DNA of 64,000 bases from positions 1 to 64,000 of the forward strand of contig CAZDFH010000002.1 of the NCBI GenBank assembly GCA_964504915.1, written 5' to 3'. The translations under genes and the position numbers were made by a program. The DNA is from CAJBLF01 sp964504915. Its GTDB lineage: Bacteria; Patescibacteriota; Gracilibacteria; Absconditabacterales; Absconditicoccaceae. Below, piece after piece: positions 19,040 through 28,659 of the stretch (positions are counted from its first letter, which is position 1; every line of letters starts with the position of its first letter). Below the pieces are notes generated by a model. That model saw nothing but the letters and a program-made list of their open reading frames with translations, did no database searches and was not told where the DNA came from.

Positions 19040-21535
19040 ATGAAATATTCTTCTTCCTTGGTACAAAAGTTTATCACCATCAATGATACTCCCGAAAATA
19101 TTGCTCAGCATCTCATTCTCAAGACAGCTGAGATCGAGCATATTGATAAAAGAATCATCCCTGAAACGGTTGTGATAGGAAAGGTAACCAACTGTGAGAA
19201 ACATCCAGACGCTGATAAACTTTCTGTCTGTCAGATTGATTGTGGGAAAAAAGGTAAATATCAAATCCTCTGTGGTGGAGTCAATGTCGCTACTGGATTA
19301 TTGGTTCCCGTTGCTTTGCCATGAACCCATTTGGAGAAGATAGGGATAACCATCGAGCCAAGAAAAATGAGATGACTCGATTCTAATGGGATGATCTGTA
19401 GCAAAGAAGAACTCGGAATCAATGAAGATATTGATACGCATGAGATTCGAGATTTACACAAAGACTTTGATGATATAAGTGACAAAGATATCGGTATGCC
19501 TTTGAAAGAAAAATATGCTCGACTGGAAGGACGAGTCATGGATGTTGATAGTAAAAATCTCACCAATAGACCTGACCTGACTGGTCACTTTGGTATCGCG
19601 ACAGAATTACACGCCATCTATGATGCGAAGCAGACTTCATTTACGAGCATCAAAAAATGGAACGATCAATTTCAGACCACGCATATACTCGATGTACTAG
19701 CTAATAGCACCAAGGCAAAGAGAAAAGTATTTGGTGAAACTAAAGCGCTCAATACCTATATCTTACTGGAAATGAATGATGTAGAAATTAAAGCATCATC
19801 ATTGTTCACGAGGTTGCAGATGTTAGACATGTGATCACAGCCAAGGAATAATCGAGTAGATTTTTCCAATCTCTTTATGCTGATCGCTGGCCAGCCTGTA
19901 CATTTCTTCGATGCAGATAAGGTATCATGAAATATTTTCATAAGAAATGCTGAGAAGCAAGAGAAATTTGTAGATCTCTTTGGCGCTGAACATACATTGA
20001 TCGAAACTGATATGGTCATCGCTGACGAGAAGAAAGTGCTTGCACTTGCTGGTATCGTGGGTGGCATGGAAAGTGGAGTGACTGATAGCACGAAAAACAT
20101 TTTGGTAGAAATCGCAAACTTCGATCCGATTGTCGTCAGGAAGACATGAACCAGATTATGATTGAGAACTGATGCAGAATTGAGATATGAGAAAAATATC
20201 AATCCATTGCGAAGCTTATATTGTTTGCTGTTGTTCTTGGATGAAGTGAAATATTATGCGAAAGATCTGTGAGCATATACACTTTGAGGACTGTCTTACT
20301 TCGTAAATTGAACATTGAAAATTGAAAATTGAAAAATGGTCGATATTGATTTCAAAAAGATGGAGCAATTTATTTTCTGACAAGAACAGAAGTGATTTGA
20401 GAAGACAGCAAAAGATATTTTGGAGAAACTTGGATTTGTGAGTGGCACTAAAGGAACATCGTTCACTGTCCCTCTACGAAGATCTCCAGATGATATCAAT
20501 ATTGCTGAAGATATGTACGAAGAAGTTGCGAGAATTTATGGATATGATGATATCCCCACACTCCCCTTCACTGCTGAGATACAGCCAGTACTCTATACAC
20601 CTTTGGTAGATCTCACGAGAAAGTTGGAAGATATCTTGGTGAGAAGTTTACATGCAAATCAGACAGAAACCTATCCACGAATCTGAGACAAAACCGTATC
20701 TCTTTTTGGCTTGGATATGAAAAAATTATACTGGTTACAAAATCCTATCAACCCGGAGACTCCATATCTGAGGGACGAAATGACGTATGGATTGCTCAAT
20801 CACGTCGTCAAAAATCATAAATTCTTCGATGAGTTTACGTTGTTTGATATCGGAAAGGTTTGGAAAAAAAACGGCAAAGCTGCAAAGTGAAAATTTGCTA
20901 ACGAATTTGTCGATGAGCAATATCATATAGGCATCATGCTCTATCAGAAAGATATGAGCAAACGAGAAAAAGATCCTATCTTGCGTGGGAAGAATATGGT
21001 GAAAGTTATGTTGAAAGATTTGTGATTATTATGAAAACTCAGCTTCGAAGTAAGAAAAAATGCGACCTATCATCCTAAGAAACAAGCTGAAATATTTTAT
21101 AATGCACAACCAATTGGATTTATCTGAAGCATTCATCCATTGGTACTGAAAGCAGTGAAATTGCCAGAGACTGCAGGCATTGTAAATCTCTATCTATCTC
21201 TTGATCAATTAGCTGAAGCACTGAAGAATGAGAAAGAGCAAATGGCACAATATGAAACCTTACAAGATCAGATTATTCGGAGAGACTTGTGTTTTGTAGT
21301 CGATACCTGAAGTGACTTTGGACCGCTCCTCGAAGCAGTCAAATCGTTGTCAGAAGTTTCAGATTTGGAAGTCTTTGATGTGTACCAGTGAACGAATCTA
21401 CCGGAAGGGAAAAAGTCTGTCGCATTTAGGATCAAGCTCTTATGAGACTGAACCATGACCACGGAACAGATAAATGATATTATGAATAAAGCTATCAAAG
21501 CTGGTGAAAAAGCGGGAGGAAAATTGAGGGGATAA
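19040..21535 (+). CDS. pheT: Phenylalanine-tRNA ligase beta subunit
   Basis: 831 aa. The N-terminal tRNA-binding OB domain has VIGKVTNCEKHPDADKLSVC (about residue 45). The B3/B4 editing and B5 domains follow, with AGIVGGMESGV and EEVARIYGYDDIP. The catalytic-like core is next, and the C-terminal FDX-ACB domain starts near RRDLCFVVDTG (about 750). The length is normal. More than 15 Gly are TGA. Positions 20303-20338 carry three tandem copies of attgaaaa-type repeat read in frame between LGGLSYFV and MVDIDF. pheS is not in the window. Start chosen at the first ATG before MKYSSS. Confidence 0.95.
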
Positions 21536-21563
21536 GGTTTATTTTACTCATCACGGACAACTT

Positions 21564-21968
21564 ATGGAGAAGTTTGATCATAGAGCATTAAATCTCAATC
21601 AAAATACCAAGATTATTTTCATTGCCATGACAAAGCATGTGTCGTATTTCAAAAGACATGCTGTGAAATACGTGCTAGAACAATGATTTACGCCTATTTC
21701 TCAATTTGGGATTTTCGATTATTTTTTAACCGATGCCATAGATAGAGATCTTGTCAGAAGATGAAATAATAATCTCATTAGAGTCTCAGATGAGATGTGG
21801 GTATTCTGACCTATTAGTGATGGTGTGCTTGCTGAGATCAAAATGGTGAAAGAGGCTGGGAAGCCTATCAAATATTTCAAAATTGTTAAGTCACTAGACA
21901 TACAGGAGATTACAAAAGATGAAGTAGAATTTGAAGATGATCTAGAAAAATACAAAAATGAGCTATAG
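21564..21968 (+). CDS. Small protein with nucleoside deoxyribosyltransferase-like fold (tentative)
   Basis: 134 aa. The pattern IIFIAMTKHVSYFKRHAVKYVLEQG, DYFLTDAIDRDLVRRGN, DEMWVFGPISDGVLAEIKMV, GKPIKYF resembles the DUF4406/DUF7768-type Rossmann proteins: an initial strand, a D/E-rich middle, and a 'vfG..S.G...Ei..A...gkpv' ending. No specific substrate can be inferred. It follows pheT by 28 bp and may be in the same operon. Confidence 0.6.
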
Positions 21969-22114
21969 CATATATGACTCTTTATCCTAGTTATTATATC
22001 TTATAATTGCACTATTACAGGGAAGCAATACATTTGTTAATACTTGGAAACGCAGCAAAACACATATCTTAATATATAATGCAATAAATAACTCAAAACA
22101 GAAAGGGGAACAAA

Positions 22115-22465
22115 ATGAAAACTTTAGCAGATGTTGGACACATTACCACTCCAGCAGAACGGATTGTACAGAAAAACCTAGCTCAGCAAGAGTTAGAAAA
22201 AAGACTACCACGCCAGTTTCACACAGGGGATATTATTACTCTTGATTTTGAAAATTGGCACCATCTTTTCTACACTTGCGATCATTATCTCTCCATGCAC
22301 TACATGACCATCCAAGAGTATTGTTGGATGCAAATGATTGTCCCCAGCAGTGGGATGAGAGTCATTGAAACGCATGAGAACGACGGCAAATGCCTTGTCT
22401 GTCTCAAGATTATGCTTGGGCACAAAGTATTCTTTGATGCTAGATTATTCAAGCATCTTACGTAA
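22115..22465 (+). CDS. Hypothetical protein (116 aa) with a strong ribosome binding site
   Basis: Not recognised. It is preceded by AAAGGGGA seven bases before the ATG, the best Shine-Dalgarno in the window, whereas most genes here lack one. No TGA codons are used (five glycines, all GGN). It is His/Cys/Met-rich, with WHHLFYTCDHYLSMHYM in the middle, and soluble. It is followed by a clean terminator. Strong SD, terminator and TGA avoidance suggest a separately acquired gene. Confidence 0.65.
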   Translation: MKTLADVGHITTPAERIVQKNLAQQELEKRLPRQFHTGDIITLDFENWHHLFYTCDHYLSMHYMTIQEYCWMQMIVPSSGMRVIETHENDGKCLVCLKIMLGHKVFFDARLFKHLT

Positions 22466-22486
22466 ATGTATCTCTTTGGCTACATT

Positions 22487-22509
22487 AAGCCGGTATATCC
22501 GGCTTTCTT
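22487..22509 (+). terminator. Rho-independent terminator
   Basis: Perfect stem AAGCCGG/CCGGCTT with loop TATAT, followed by TCTTA, just after the gene at 22115-22465. Confidence 0.8.
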
Positions 22510-22575
22510 ATTGCAAAAAAGAACGCTTCGCTACGTTCCTCTTTGTTATTTTGAGAAATATTTTTACCTCGGATT

Positions 22576-23139
22576 TTATGCCTCTTTTTTCTTGATATAG
22601 AAGACAATTCATTGTGCATTTACCAAAAAATCTACTTCATCTCATTCTTCAAAATTATTAAGATAATCTGATCCCGGATAGATATCTCTTGCCACAACAT
22701 CCTTTGTGTTTGCATCAGCAGGAGTAATAAAAAGCAATGCGACTTTCCCAGTAGTGTTGCTTTTTTTAATAAATTTCACTACCCCTGTTCATTCTTCTAC
22801 AATAGTGGCTTCATTGTTTACTTCAACATATTCCACTTGTTCTCCCTCCTCATAAGTGCCAGTAGGATCTTTTAACTTAATATCTTTTCATCAATTATCT
22901 GGGGTAAGAAATCATCTTCATCTTGTTGCATCAAACATTTTAATTACCCCAGTTCCTATTGGGAATGGAGTCATCATAATCTCTGTGAGCATCTGAGAAT
23001 TAACTAACGTTTCTTTTATTTCATGTTTTCATGTCTCTGCAACATTGTCACTGTCTGGAGCGTTATGAGACTGATTGGTGTTTGAAGGTTTGGCAGTCTC
23101 ATTGTCTGCTTGTGGAATGTTGTCTGTTTTTTTGTCCAT
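22576..23139 (-). CDS. Cold-shock-domain-like OB-fold protein (187 aa)
   Basis: A polar N-terminus (residues 1-45, Asn/Asp/Glu/Lys) leads to two OB-like segments. The first has GTGVIKMFDATRWGGFLTPD and EEGEQVEYVEV, following the cold-shock pattern GxVKxFxxxxGFI...G..V.F. The second has GTGVVKFIKKSN, AL-LFITPADANTKDV and EEGDEVDFLV. RNA-binding aromatic residues of RNP1/R2 are only partly kept. TGA codes several Gly. It shares strand and style with the next gene and lies close to a true csp gene. Confidence 0.6.
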
Positions 23140-23229
23140 GTGGGTGGAAACAAGAATAAAAGGTATTTCGTTTACGTTAATTATTCATACTCAATATCAT
23201 ACCTATTGTATGGAGAATTGAACTTAGTT

Positions 23230-24012
23230 TTAACCTTTTTGGAATGATGCAAGTCGCTCATCTGGATCTGTTGGATATATTTCTTTTTTTATCCCTGGCC
23301 TTTCTAGTTCTTCTGCAAAGATGATATTCTCTCCTTTGCCATCCACTCCAGCATTTTTGATAAATCACCCTATATAGTCATAGAAATCTGCATCATTGAT
23401 TGATTTTTCCAAGAGATAGTAATACTCATCATAGTGATCATAAGGCTTATATGACACACTTGCCATCCCTCATTTATTAACGACTATTAGTATCTGTGAT
23501 TTTGTCTTTTGAGCAACATCTTTCCTAGTTATCCCGATCTGTTGTGTGATTCCACTTAACATCTCTACTTTTACTGTATATCATTCTAACTTACATTTCG
23601 TAGTCAGCTGAGCAATTACTGCTTCTGTATTCATCTTCATCTCCTGACTTTCTGTCTTGTTTCTCATGTATGTGGCCGTCCCTGTTTTTTCGCTAATCCA
23701 AAACTCTACTTCATCGCCTTCGGTGAATGTTATATCATGCTTCTTATTCTCTCTTACACATTGCACTGATACAGCTACTTCTTTACCTTCACTGGTAACG
23801 ACAAATATTTCTTCGCCAGCAATCTTTACCGTCCCTATTTCTGTCGTAACTCCTGTCCTATTGATATTCAATGCTCATGTGAGTTGATCAGAGCCTAGAT
23901 TTAACTCTGTACTAGGTTCTAGATGTACCTCTTTCTTATCTCAATTTTCTTGTAGTTTTTTATCTCAATCCTGTTGTAGAGAATCAACAGGTATTTTGTT
24001 CCCATCTTCCAT
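23230..24012 (-). CDS. Cold-shock-domain-like protein with extended C-terminus (260 aa)
   Basis: A charged N-terminus is followed at about residues 50-110 by an OB-like segment: IGTVKIAGEEIFVVTSEGKE, KKHDITFTEGDEVEFWI, GTATYM. This keeps the spacing of a cold-shock domain. A second unit follows near YTVKVEMLSGITQQIG, and an acidic/aromatic C-terminus has YKPYDHYDEYYYLLE. It is read through TGA at 23581 and others. It lies 90 bp upstream of the related gene at 22576, so the two probably form an operon divergent from csp. Confidence 0.55.
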
Positions 24013-24207
24013 TTTTTCTTACCATAAGGAAATAAAGGCATTCTATCTCTTCTATTATAACTATAATTTCCATAAAGTCAATCTTATTTCGTTCAAAGAC
24101 AAGCCGTTCACGTCAGTCAGATATTCTGTCTTGCTTTTTTTGAGCAATATCGTATACTTTAGATAGGGCAACTGCCCTAAAGATTTTATTTACTACCCTA
24201 TTACTTA

Positions 24208-24465
24208 ATGGCAACATGAATTGTTAAATTCTTCAACAGGAAGAGTAACTTTGGTTTCATCACTCCAGATGATGGTGAAAAGGATGTATTTGTACACGGA
24301 TCTAATGTCATCGGATCTATCGCTGACAATGACAGAGTAACCTACGAAATGGGTGAAGGAAGAAAAGGACCTGAAGCTAAAAATGTTACAAAAGTTGAAG
24401 GAGAAGAAGGTAATGTAGTTAAGATGACGCAAGAAGACGAAGAAGATCTTCCTATGGCAGCTTAG
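24208..24465 (+). CDS. cspA: Cold shock protein
   Basis: 85 aa. MATGIVKFFNRKSNFGFITP (RNP1-like FGFI) then EKDVFVHGSNV (RNP2-like VFVH) and DNDRVTYEMGEGRKGPEAKNV define the single-stranded nucleic-acid-binding cold-shock domain. An acidic tail (QEDEEDLP) is added. The first Gly is TGA. A 195-bp divergent leader separates it from the CSD-like pair on the other strand. Confidence 0.93.
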
Positions 24466-24521
24466 TTTCTTACACAAAAAAAGATCTTATTATTATAGTA
24501 CATAATAATCACAGACTTTTG

Positions 24522-24555
24522 AAAAACCCCTATCCATATATATGGAGGGGTTTTT
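24522..24555. terminator. Strong bidirectional terminator
   Basis: Near-perfect stem AAAAACCCCT-CCATATATATGG-AGGGGTTTTT, shared by the converging cspA and arginine decarboxylase genes. Confidence 0.85.
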
Positions 24556-24575
24556 CATATATCAATTATGATGGA

Positions 24576-25121
24576 TTATCCCATGATAAATACAGCAGCA
24601 GAAATGACGGTAGTCCACAGTCCATCTTTGTGCCCTTGGGCAGATTGAGAAGTATGTTTGGTCTTGATGATTTTACCACTTGCGATGTATTCTTGTTTTC
24701 TCTCATCTCGAAGCATATCAGGATCGAAATCTATACCTAGTGTCGTCGCCAACATTGTCGCTGCGAGATCCTCAGCATAATCACCAGATTCGTCTTCTGT
24801 CTGTCAGAAGGAATGATGTTCGGAGAGATATCCGTACTGCTCACTCTCTGCGGGGACAGCAAGTCCGATCGATGCCGAGACCAGTCTGTTTGGTTCCTGT
24901 GTTTCATTTCTCGCCATCACACAAAATGTCACTTGCCCTGGTCTGAGTAATTTTTCTCCTTCTTCTCTGCTTACCATTTTACATTCTGGAGGAAAAATAC
25001 TGGACACATACACGAGGTTACACTTTTCTATTCACGCTTGCCTGAGTGCCAACTCGAAGCTTGCTAACTCGTCTTTGTGGACGCCTACGCCCTTGGTGAA
25101 AAATACTTTTTTTGGTACCAT
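24576..25121 (-). CDS. Pyruvoyl-dependent arginine decarboxylase
   Basis: 181 aa. It converts arginine to agmatine, the first step of polyamine synthesis. The proenzyme self-cleaves between two serines to form the pyruvoyl group; VYVSSIFPP at about residues 37-45 matches that site (Ser40-Ser41). Other family blocks are MVSREEGEKLLRPGQ, VFCVMARNET-like, SASIGLAVP, GYLSEHHSFG and EDLAATMLATTLGIDFDP. TGA Gly occurs in AGIEKC and HSFGQT. It stands alone; no other polyamine gene is visible. Confidence 0.9.
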
Positions 25122-25361
25122 GTTTTTGTAATTTTTAAATTATAAATTTCCCACCTTCGTGGACAGGTGAATTTTAAATTCAGGTAGGGTGTAGTCTTTT
25201 TGTAAAGTATTACAATAAGAAAATATAAGAAAAAAAATGGAACCATTCTCCATTTTCAACCTTTCCATATGCCCACATACTCTCATTAGCTTCGGAGACG
25301 CATGCAATGCGTCTCTACAGGAAATCGGTGTGGGCTTCAACTTTTCCACAGGCCGATAGGC
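25122..25361. repeat. Spacer with palindromes
   Basis: 240 bp upstream of the decarboxylase and downstream of pilB. Contains GAGACGCATGCAATGCGTCTC (25292-25313), a perfect-stem palindrome typical of dispersed intergenic repeats, and aaattt...aattttaaatt around ccaccttcgtggacaggtg (25138-25180). No gene is seen. Confidence 0.5.
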
Positions 25362-26942
25362 CTATAAAACTCTTCTCAATTCATCCAATGTAGTCAAGCC
25401 ATCAAGCATCTTGATGATGCCATCTTCCTTCATAGTAAGGTAGCCATTTTCTCTGGCTTTGCCATAAATATCGATGGCTGTTCTGCCTTCGACGATCATT
25501 CTTCTTATATCCTCTGAGACTTCAAACACTTCTAGTAACACCATTCTGCCGATATAGCCAGTTCCATTACATTGGTCACAGCCTACAATCTTGGGGATCT
25601 GTCTATGGAAATCGAGCTTCATAGTAGGATCGATATCATTTATTTTTCTTACACTTTCTGCGATCTCTGCAGACTCAGCATAATCAGGATCTTTCTTGAC
25701 TGCACAATGAGGACAGACTTTGCGAACCAATCTTTGACCAACAATTAAATTTAATGATGGTGCAAGCATATATGGTTTCACTCACATATTGATCATTCTA
25801 TCGATAGCTTCGATGGCTGAATTGGTATGTAATGTCGTGAAGACGAGATGTCCCGTCAATGCTGCAGTGATACTAATATCAGCGGTCTCCAACGTCCTTG
25901 TTTCTCAGACCAAGATAATATCTGGATCGTGACGAAGGATAGATTTGAGTCCAACTTCATACGTATATCACTTGGTGTAATTGATCTGCGATTGCTGGAT
26001 ACCTGCGATTTCATATTCGATAGGATCTTCCAAGGTGATAATTTTTTCTTTCCCATTATTTAAATAATGCAGGATAGAATATAACGTAGTGGTCTTTCAC
26101 GACCCTGTAGGTCCAGAAAAGATGATAATACCTGTATTTTTTTCTAAATGATTTTTGAGTAAATCAAAACTTTTGCCAGCGAATCATAATTCTTCGAAGG
26201 TCTTGATACCAGCAGTACTATCCAAGAATCTGATGACCGTACTCTCCTCAGTAATTCATGGTATGAAGCTCACTCTACAATCTATTTTCTTTTTCTTACC
26301 ATCGGACATTTCTACTTCGAAATCAAATCTTCCATCTTCGGGAATATAATCCACATTCATCTTAGCTCCTGAAATGAATTTAATTTTCTGTAGATATTTA
26401 CGGAAATCATCATGAGTAAATTCTAATATTTCTTGTAATACGCCATCAATTCTAATCCTTACTAGCACTCCTCTATCCTCGGATTGGAAATGGAGATCAG
26501 AAGCCCCAGCTTGGAAAGATAAACTAATTAATTGCATAATAAATTCTCCAGGGTCCATTGTATCTCTTTTCTCAAATACTTTTTGGATAATTGCGATTGC
26601 TCACTTCCCTACTGCTATTCTCTCAGCTCTTTTTTCTTCCTGCATTCTCATTTCATTATTGATGAGCTGGTCATATCGACCGAGCGCATACCCAAATCAC
26701 TCCATAGAGGTATAAAAAAGTTCTGATTTATATCCCTTATCATCTAAAAGTTTTGTGAGCTTGAGTACCTTTTCTGGGAAATTATTTGTAGTCAAAATTT
26801 TGAGTGTATTTTTTTCTTTTGCGAAAATGACGACTTGCATATCTTCACACTTTTCTCTTTCTAGGAGCTTAATAACGGAAAAATCTGGCTGCATTGTCTG
26901 CAACTGCTCCAATTCAAGGATTGTCTTGGTTAACTCGGTCAT
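25362..26942 (-). CDS. pilB: Type IV pilus assembly ATPase (PilB/GspE)
   Basis: A 526-aa hexameric secretion ATPase that powers pilus extension. N-terminal domain residues 1-150; then GASDLHFQ at about 155; Walker A GPTGSGKTTT near 260 (the Gly before Lys is TGA); Asp box LEDPIEY; Walker B ILVGETRTLETADI; HTNSAIEAIDR. A four-Cys zinc site (VCPHC and CDQC) lies before the C-terminal helices. It shares the window with T4SS-like genes but is a distinct machine. Upstream of its start is a GTTAAC-type repeat (26945-26985). No other pilus gene is adjacent. Confidence 0.93.
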
Positions 26943-27095
26943 CTTGTTGTTAACGGGTTCACGGGTTAAAAAGTTAACGAATTCGCGTGTAGCTCAAAAT
27001 ACACTTTAATTATAGTCAGTAAACCAATTATTGCAAATTCTAGAAGCCGTTTCTAAGCCCAAAGTGTTGACATTTATATTTTTTTATGATTATAC

Positions 27096-27120
27096 AAAAA
27101 GCTGCCCCACAGGACAGCTT
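27096..27120 (-). terminator. Terminator of the gene at 27142
   Basis: Minus-strand hairpin AAGCTGTCC-TGTG-GGGCAGCTT followed by a T-run; slightly imperfect stem. Confidence 0.65.
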
Positions 27121-27141
27121 GAGGATGGTAATACCCATCCG

Positions 27142-27444
27142 TTATTTTCTTTCTTCGCCAATGGCGAAGTATTCTTTGGTTGCCGATTGCTCTGTCAAAT
27201 GAATAATTTCCACATGATAGCAATCGCCGAAACGTGGATCTGCTATCGATAAGGAAAAGATATTGATCGTTTCCCTCTCTTTGTTGGCCTTAGCTATTAA
27301 TGATAGCCTTCGGTCACGATTTAGCCCCTCAAAAATAATCTCCTCGGAGGGTCTTATCTCCACATTTGGGCAGAGGCAGCTGGTTAGAAATTCTGCTGAA
27401 TTTGCGGCGTTATCCAGCAGTTTTTTGATTTCATCTTTATTCAT
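27142..27444 (-). CDS. Hypothetical protein (100 aa), no UGA codons
   Basis: Not recognised. The start is taken at MNKDEIKKLL (27444); the frame is open further upstream, but that part looks non-coding. It is soluble and acidic/basic mixed, with RPSEEIIFEGLNRDRRLSLI and two Cys (SCLCP). No TGA codons. It ends just before a terminator. Confidence 0.5.
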   Translation of the reverse strand: MNKDEIKKLLDNAANSAEFLTSCLCPNVEIRPSEEIIFEGLNRDRRLSLIAKANKERETINIFSLSIADPRFGDCYHVEIIHLTEQSATKEYFAIGEERK

Positions 27445-27624
27445 GGCGATGTTGTTTATTGGTTTGTTTTTGTGTTTGCTGTTGTGAAGTATACCTATTT
27501 TGTTTACATTTTCAATATAATATAGCACACTACGGGACAAATTATATTTTCTATTTATGGTTGATTTTTTATGCTATTTTAGTACAAGTTTAGTAATATC
27601 CTTTTAGTTCTCCTTACGCACATC

Positions 27625-28149
27625 TTGAATATCCCATCTACCATACAGGATGCATCACCTACAGACTGGAGCTCTGCCCTCCAGGCATGATTTTCTCAAT
27701 CAAAACATCCTCTCTGGGAAGTGATCCAATCATACGCTAGTTGAAACATAAAGGAGCCCTCTGCTTCCCAGACACTAAATGCATTTACTGCATCACTACA
27801 ACACAATAATTCTGATCAACTTCTTACTAATTTCTATACTGGGCTAGCAGCATTTTTTCCCAAATATATACAATCAGAGGCCTGGAACACTCCTCGTTAT
27901 TGAGATCTTTGAAATGGAAATCTCTGAACTATGACTAATATTATACTCAATTCAGAAGTACAAGTAGAAAAAATCTTATTTTTACAAAAGCATATAAAAG
28001 AGCGGTTTACTAAATTTGAACAATCTTGTTTGCCCTATAGTGACCATATCAAAGAGGAACTAAAAGTAGCTGATCATACGACATACATATCCAAGATGAT
28101 TCGTTTATCCTTGGACTATAATTGTGTAGATATTCTTCCCATTATGTAA
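27625..28149 (+). CDS. Hypothetical protein (174 aa)
   Basis: Not recognised. The frame is open from a TTG at 27625 (first possible start after TAG at 27580) to TAA at 28149, with five TGA-Gly codons including GDLGNGNLG. It is soluble, Ser/Gln/Asn-rich and Trp-containing in the first half, helical in the second (EKILFLQKHIKERFTKFEQ). A TTG start is also needed for the gene at 31353, so TTG starts may be real in this genome. Confidence 0.5.
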
Positions 28150-28202
28150 GCAACTCATACTTCTTTTATTTACATAAGCCGACCATGGCATTTACCCCAG
28201 CC

Positions 28203-28262
28203 TCCCCGACTCCTTGTCATCCCGGCGATCCGGTTTGCAGCCGGGATCTTAGTCGGGTAATG
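28203..28262. repeat. Dispersed GTCATCCCGGC element
   Basis: GACTCCTTGTCATCCCGGCGA, a spacer, then GCAGCCGGGATCTTAGTCGGG form an imperfect inverted repeat. A half-element (acccgggaatgacaatacggg) lies at 28600-28622 on the far side of the GIY-YIG gene. Confidence 0.7.
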
Positions 28263-28288
28263 AGCTCTCTTTATTGTTAAAAACCACT

Positions 28289-28579
28289 ATGAGACATTAT
28301 TACGTCTACATGTTAGCAAGTAAGAAACATTGAGTCATCTACACTTGAGTGACGAATAATTTAGTTAGAAGAATTTGGGAACACCAAGATGGCACAAATA
28401 AATGATTCACTAAAAAATATCATGTAAAAAAGTTAGTATACTATGAAGCTCGATCAGACATAAGAGAGGCAATTGTCCGCGAAAAACAATTAAAAAAATG
28501 GAACAGACAACGAAAAATAGAATTAATTGAGAAAGAAAACCTAAATCGGGATGATTTATCAGCAGCATTTATGAGCTAA
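28289..28579 (+). CDS. GIY-YIG domain endonuclease-like protein
   Basis: 96 aa. HYYVYMLASKKHGVIYTGVT carries the VYxL and IYTG (GIY-YIG equivalents) of the small UvrC-like nuclease family, followed by NLVRRIWEHQ (catalytic Arg) and a C-terminal VREKQLKKWNRQRKIELIE (catalytic Glu region). Single-domain members of this type are common and their roles mostly unknown. It is flanked on both sides by copies of the dispersed CCCGG element, which suggests mobility. Confidence 0.85.
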
Positions 28580-28659
28580 TAAGATTCCCTCTTCCAAAAC
28601 TTAACCCGGGAATGACAATACGGGTTGGGTGGTAATGTTTTTATTTTAAATCATCGACG

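Noticed and set aside
21564..21968. Nucleoside diphosphate kinase
   Set aside because: The size fits and the beginning looks similar, but the NDK active-site His motif is absent; the pattern fits a deoxyribosyltransferase-like fold better.
24208..24465. Independent translation of the TGA-containing start of cspA as a 3-residue stop
   Set aside because: MATGIVKFFN with TGA as Gly matches the family exactly.
24205..24477. 90-codon frame antisense to cspA
   Set aside because: Shadow of a well-supported cold-shock gene; no homology or start signal.
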